DNA of 42,216 nt, from positions 1 to 42,216 of the forward strand of contig JASJBD010000055.1 in NCBI GenBank assembly GCA_030066665.1, in the 5' to 3' direction. This DNA comes from Gammaproteobacteria bacterium (lineage in GTDB: Bacteria > Pseudomonadota > Gammaproteobacteria > Steroidobacterales > GCA-2729495). Positions within the stretch are counted from its first letter, which is position 1. Every line of letters begins with the position of its first letter. Shown here piece by piece: positions 40,178 to 42,216 of the stretch. The translations under genes were made by a program, and so were the position numbers. The notes under the pieces were generated by a model. That model saw only the letters and a list, made by a program, of their open reading frames with translations, did not search any database and was not told where the DNA came from.

Positions 40178-42216
40178 CTAGTCGCTGCTGGCGCGCGACT
40201 TGTTAGCTTCCCCGTCCTCTGGCTCGTCACCCGGCACGGCAAGCGCCGTCGTGCGCACCACTGAAAGCCGATGCCCTTTCTGTTGCTTAACAACTATTTC
40301 GTGAGATCCCGCAACTGGATCGACAGTGATCGTTGCACGCAAACGCCCGGTCTTGTCGACCTCCGCATCGTCGATGGACAGACGCCCATCGACAGCGACC
40401 GTGGTCCTGGTGTCAGTTTCGGAGGGCGCGAAGCCGCGCCCATAGATTGTTAACTTTTCTCCCGGCTCAACAATAGGCACGCCTCCGACTGCGAATCGCG
40501 AGAACGCCCGAATTTCCGGGACTGTTGGGGCCTCAACAGGAAGTTCCGATTCAGATAGGATTACGCCACGCAGTTCTCGATCCTCTACGACGATTCCCCG
40601 AACGGTAAGATTGCCGTCGCGCTTGGGAGACAGATCGTCGAGAAGAGTAGCAATTTTCGGGGATGGGGCCATAGGATCATAGACATTCGGTATGTCGAGC
40701 TCGATCTCATTGCCGTATCCGTCGAATTGAGTAATGAAGCCCCCGTTCATGGTGATCTGGGAAACTTGACCGTTTGACAGTTGGAGGTCAGTGATCATGC
40801 CTCCGTGTGTTAAGACGATATAGCTGCATTCCGGGCACCACTTAGAAGGTTGATCGGGTGGCAATCTTAGGGACCGCTCGGCTTTGTTCGCGATGTCCCA
40901 AACTGATGGTCGTGGCAGTTGATGCGGGACAACCTCGAGTCGCAGGCAATTGGGTACAGTTGGGCGGGATACTTTAAGTCTCCAGAGGCCGCGACCGTAG
41001 GTGGAAACGAGGATCGGACCCTTGGGAGGGAAATAGAAGCTCGAAACATTGGCGGCATGGCCAGATGCCTTGACACGGACCCAGCTGAATCCGCCATCTG
41101 TCGAGCGGAAAATACCGTTTTGGACCGTGCCGACGAGGATATGGCACCGCGAATAGGGATCAAACGCGATAGTCGTCGCCATTGGGAACCTCGTGTAGCG
41201 GAAGCGCCAGCGTCCATCGTCGGTCAGAAGCTTCGTCAATTTGGTGTCGACGCTCCAATTCTGGCCACCGTCCAAGCTGTACTTCATCTCCTCGGTCTCG
41301 ACATCGGCTACGATGAGGTGACTCGGGTTCCAAGGATTGGCTCCAAGTACCGGGTACCAAGCGAACATAGTCGGAAAGATACCTACACTCCCGAGACCGG
41401 TGACGTCGGCATCAACGACCGTCGCTCCGGAGGGATCATATAGTCTGCTTATCTTCATCAACCCGAGCCTCGGGAAACCGTTTGCCGTCGTGCCTGGGCG
41501 CTCTACCGTTTGGTAAACGTAAGGGTCTTCGGGCGCGCCGACGATGACGGGCCGCAAGAACGGGTTCGGATTGATAGCCGAAACGTCAGACCAGTCGCCC
41601 CCATGGTTGGTGGTTAGCTTGAAGGTGGAGACAAAGGGATTTTGGTCGTTGTCTACGGTCCGTTGAATGTAGTGACCCGGTGTAGGCAACAGGAAAGGAT
41701 TACCGTCCACATCGTTGGCAATAGAGTCACCGTCCGGCGGGTTTGGCCAGCCCTCCAAGTTCGTCAAGTGCTGGTCAGCGATGAAATTCATGCACCCCCC
41801 CCCGCAACGCACGCCCGTAACTTTGGCCGTGGAATGATTCACGCTGCGCGGAGGCGTCTCCAAGAAGAAGCCCTCACAGCAAGTTCTGTGGTCCCAGGTC
41901 GTACCGCCATCGCTGGAGCCCACGATGTCGTTGTCTTGAGTTCCGTAATATAGATCCTCGTGGGGTTCAGAGCCGGACACTACTTGGCCAGTGATTTCTG
42001 TCATTTGGAGCGCGTTGTAGCCACCTGGTCCTGCGCCGCTAAGCCTCCATATGACTCCTCCATAAGAAATCGCCTGAGTCCAATCGCTCGACCAATTATC
42101 AGTGTACGTGCGAGTGCCAACCGTCCCATCGGCATTCATTTGATGGATGTGGATCTCACCATCGCCTTCTTTGAGAAGAAGGAGGTAGGTATTTGGACCG
42201 GCCCTGAAGAAAGATA
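40178..42216 (-). CDS. Asp-box/BNR-type secreted repeat protein (partial, N-terminus outside window)
   Basis: The frame is open from the window edge (first codon from 42214) for at least 678 residues to the stop at 40178, so the start and any signal peptide lie outside. The visible part has Asp-box/BNR repeats of sortilin- or sialidase-type propellers: DNDIVGSSDGGTTWDHRTC, then KYSLDGGQNWSV and IFRSTDGGFSWVRV. The C-terminal part (GEKLTIYGRGFAPSETDTRT) looks like an IPT/TIG-type beta-sandwich, and the end is hydrophilic. The role is binding or surface attachment; no catalytic residues are seen. A PEP-CTERM tail in the same frame lies just downstream (39932-40129). Confidence 0.75.
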   Translation of the reverse strand, partial: SFFRAGPNTYLLLLKEGDGEIHIHQMNADGTVGTRTYTDNWSSDWTQAISYGGVIWRLSGAGPGGYNALQMTEITGQVVSGSEPHEDLYYGTQDNDIVGSSDGGTTWDHRTCCEGFFLETPPRSVNHSTAKVTGVRCGGGCMNFIADQHLTNLEGWPNPPDGDSIANDVDGNPFLLPTPGHYIQRTVDNDQNPFVSTFKLTTNHGGDWSDVSAINPNPFLRPVIVGAPEDPYVYQTVERPGTTANGFPRLGLMKISRLYDPSGATVVDADVTGLGSVGIFPTMFAWYPVLGANPWNPSHLIVADVETEEMKYSLDGGQNWSVDTKLTKLLTDDGRWRFRYTRFPMATTIAFDPYSRCHILVGTVQNGIFRSTDGGFSWVRVKASGHAANVSSFYFPPKGPILVSTYGRGLWRLKVSRPTVPNCLRLEVVPHQLPRPSVWDIANKAERSLRLPPDQPSKWCPECSYIVLTHGGMITDLQLSNGQVSQITMNGGFITQFDGYGNEIELDIPNVYDPMAPSPKIATLLDDLSPKRDGNLTVRGIVVEDRELRGVILSESELPVEAPTVPEIRAFSRFAVGGVPIVEPGEKLTIYGRGFAPSETDTRTTVAVDGRLSIDDAEVDKTGRLRATITVDPVAGSHEIVVKQQKGHRLSVVRTTALAVPGDEPEDGEANKSRASSD

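Overview
The window looks like a chromosomal segment of a free-living, aerobic or facultative Gram-negative bacterium, most likely a gammaproteobacterium. The reasons are the Mla outer-membrane lipid-transport genes, Fe-type superoxide dismutase, a ZrgA-type zinc protein, a GlxA-type regulator, lipoprotein and Tat signals, and an exosortase (PEP-CTERM) sorting tail. GC content looks moderately high over positions 1-31000 and visibly lower and patchier from about 31400 to 40000. The genus cannot be fixed from sequence alone.

Positions 1-8900 are core and house-keeping genes. They start with mlaE-mlaF-mlaD (minus strand, mlaD cut by the window edge) and a TrkH/TrkA-C-like membrane protein. A tightly spaced four-gene operon follows (3253-7067): a Tat-exported limonene-epoxide-hydrolase-like protein, a polytopic membrane protein, a secreted FG-GAP/VCBS protein and a BciA-like NAD(P)-dependent reductase. 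A small Cys-rich secreted protein and a CNNM/CorC-type CBS protein complete the block.

Positions 8900-18504 hold a likely 32-residue membrane peptide gene, an NDH-2-like flavoprotein convergent with sodB, a large secreted protein of unknown function, a SnoaL-like protein and a thioredoxin-CcdA fusion. The oxidative pentose-phosphate genes follow: pgl diverges from gnd-zwf.

Positions 18700-21040 form a zinc-homeostasis cassette: a small CxxC protein, His/Asp-rich ZrgA, a DUF3299 protein and a ZIP-like permease. Positions 21100-30744 hold a GlxA regulator diverging from an OsmC protein, an amidase, a membrane protein, a membrane-bound LytTR regulator diverging from a second FG-GAP protein, and a DUF2807 lipoprotein diverging from a CadC-like winged-helix/TolB/TPR regulator.

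From about 30750 to the end is an accessory region. It has a frameshifted gene remnant, hairpin-rich non-coding DNA, a lone phage TerS-like gene, two tiny membrane proteins, an unknown lipoprotein/secreted-protein pair, and two tandem beta-helix secreted proteins. After these come a YegP gene interrupted by two stop codons at expected Gln positions, a Cys-rich secreted protein, and a large Asp-box/BNR protein running off the window edge. Downstream of the BNR gene, in the same frame and before the shared terminator, lies an orphan PEP-CTERM tail. Five minus-strand terminators in the window share a hairpin with a constant loop. No tRNA, rRNA, CRISPR array or complete insertion sequence was seen.
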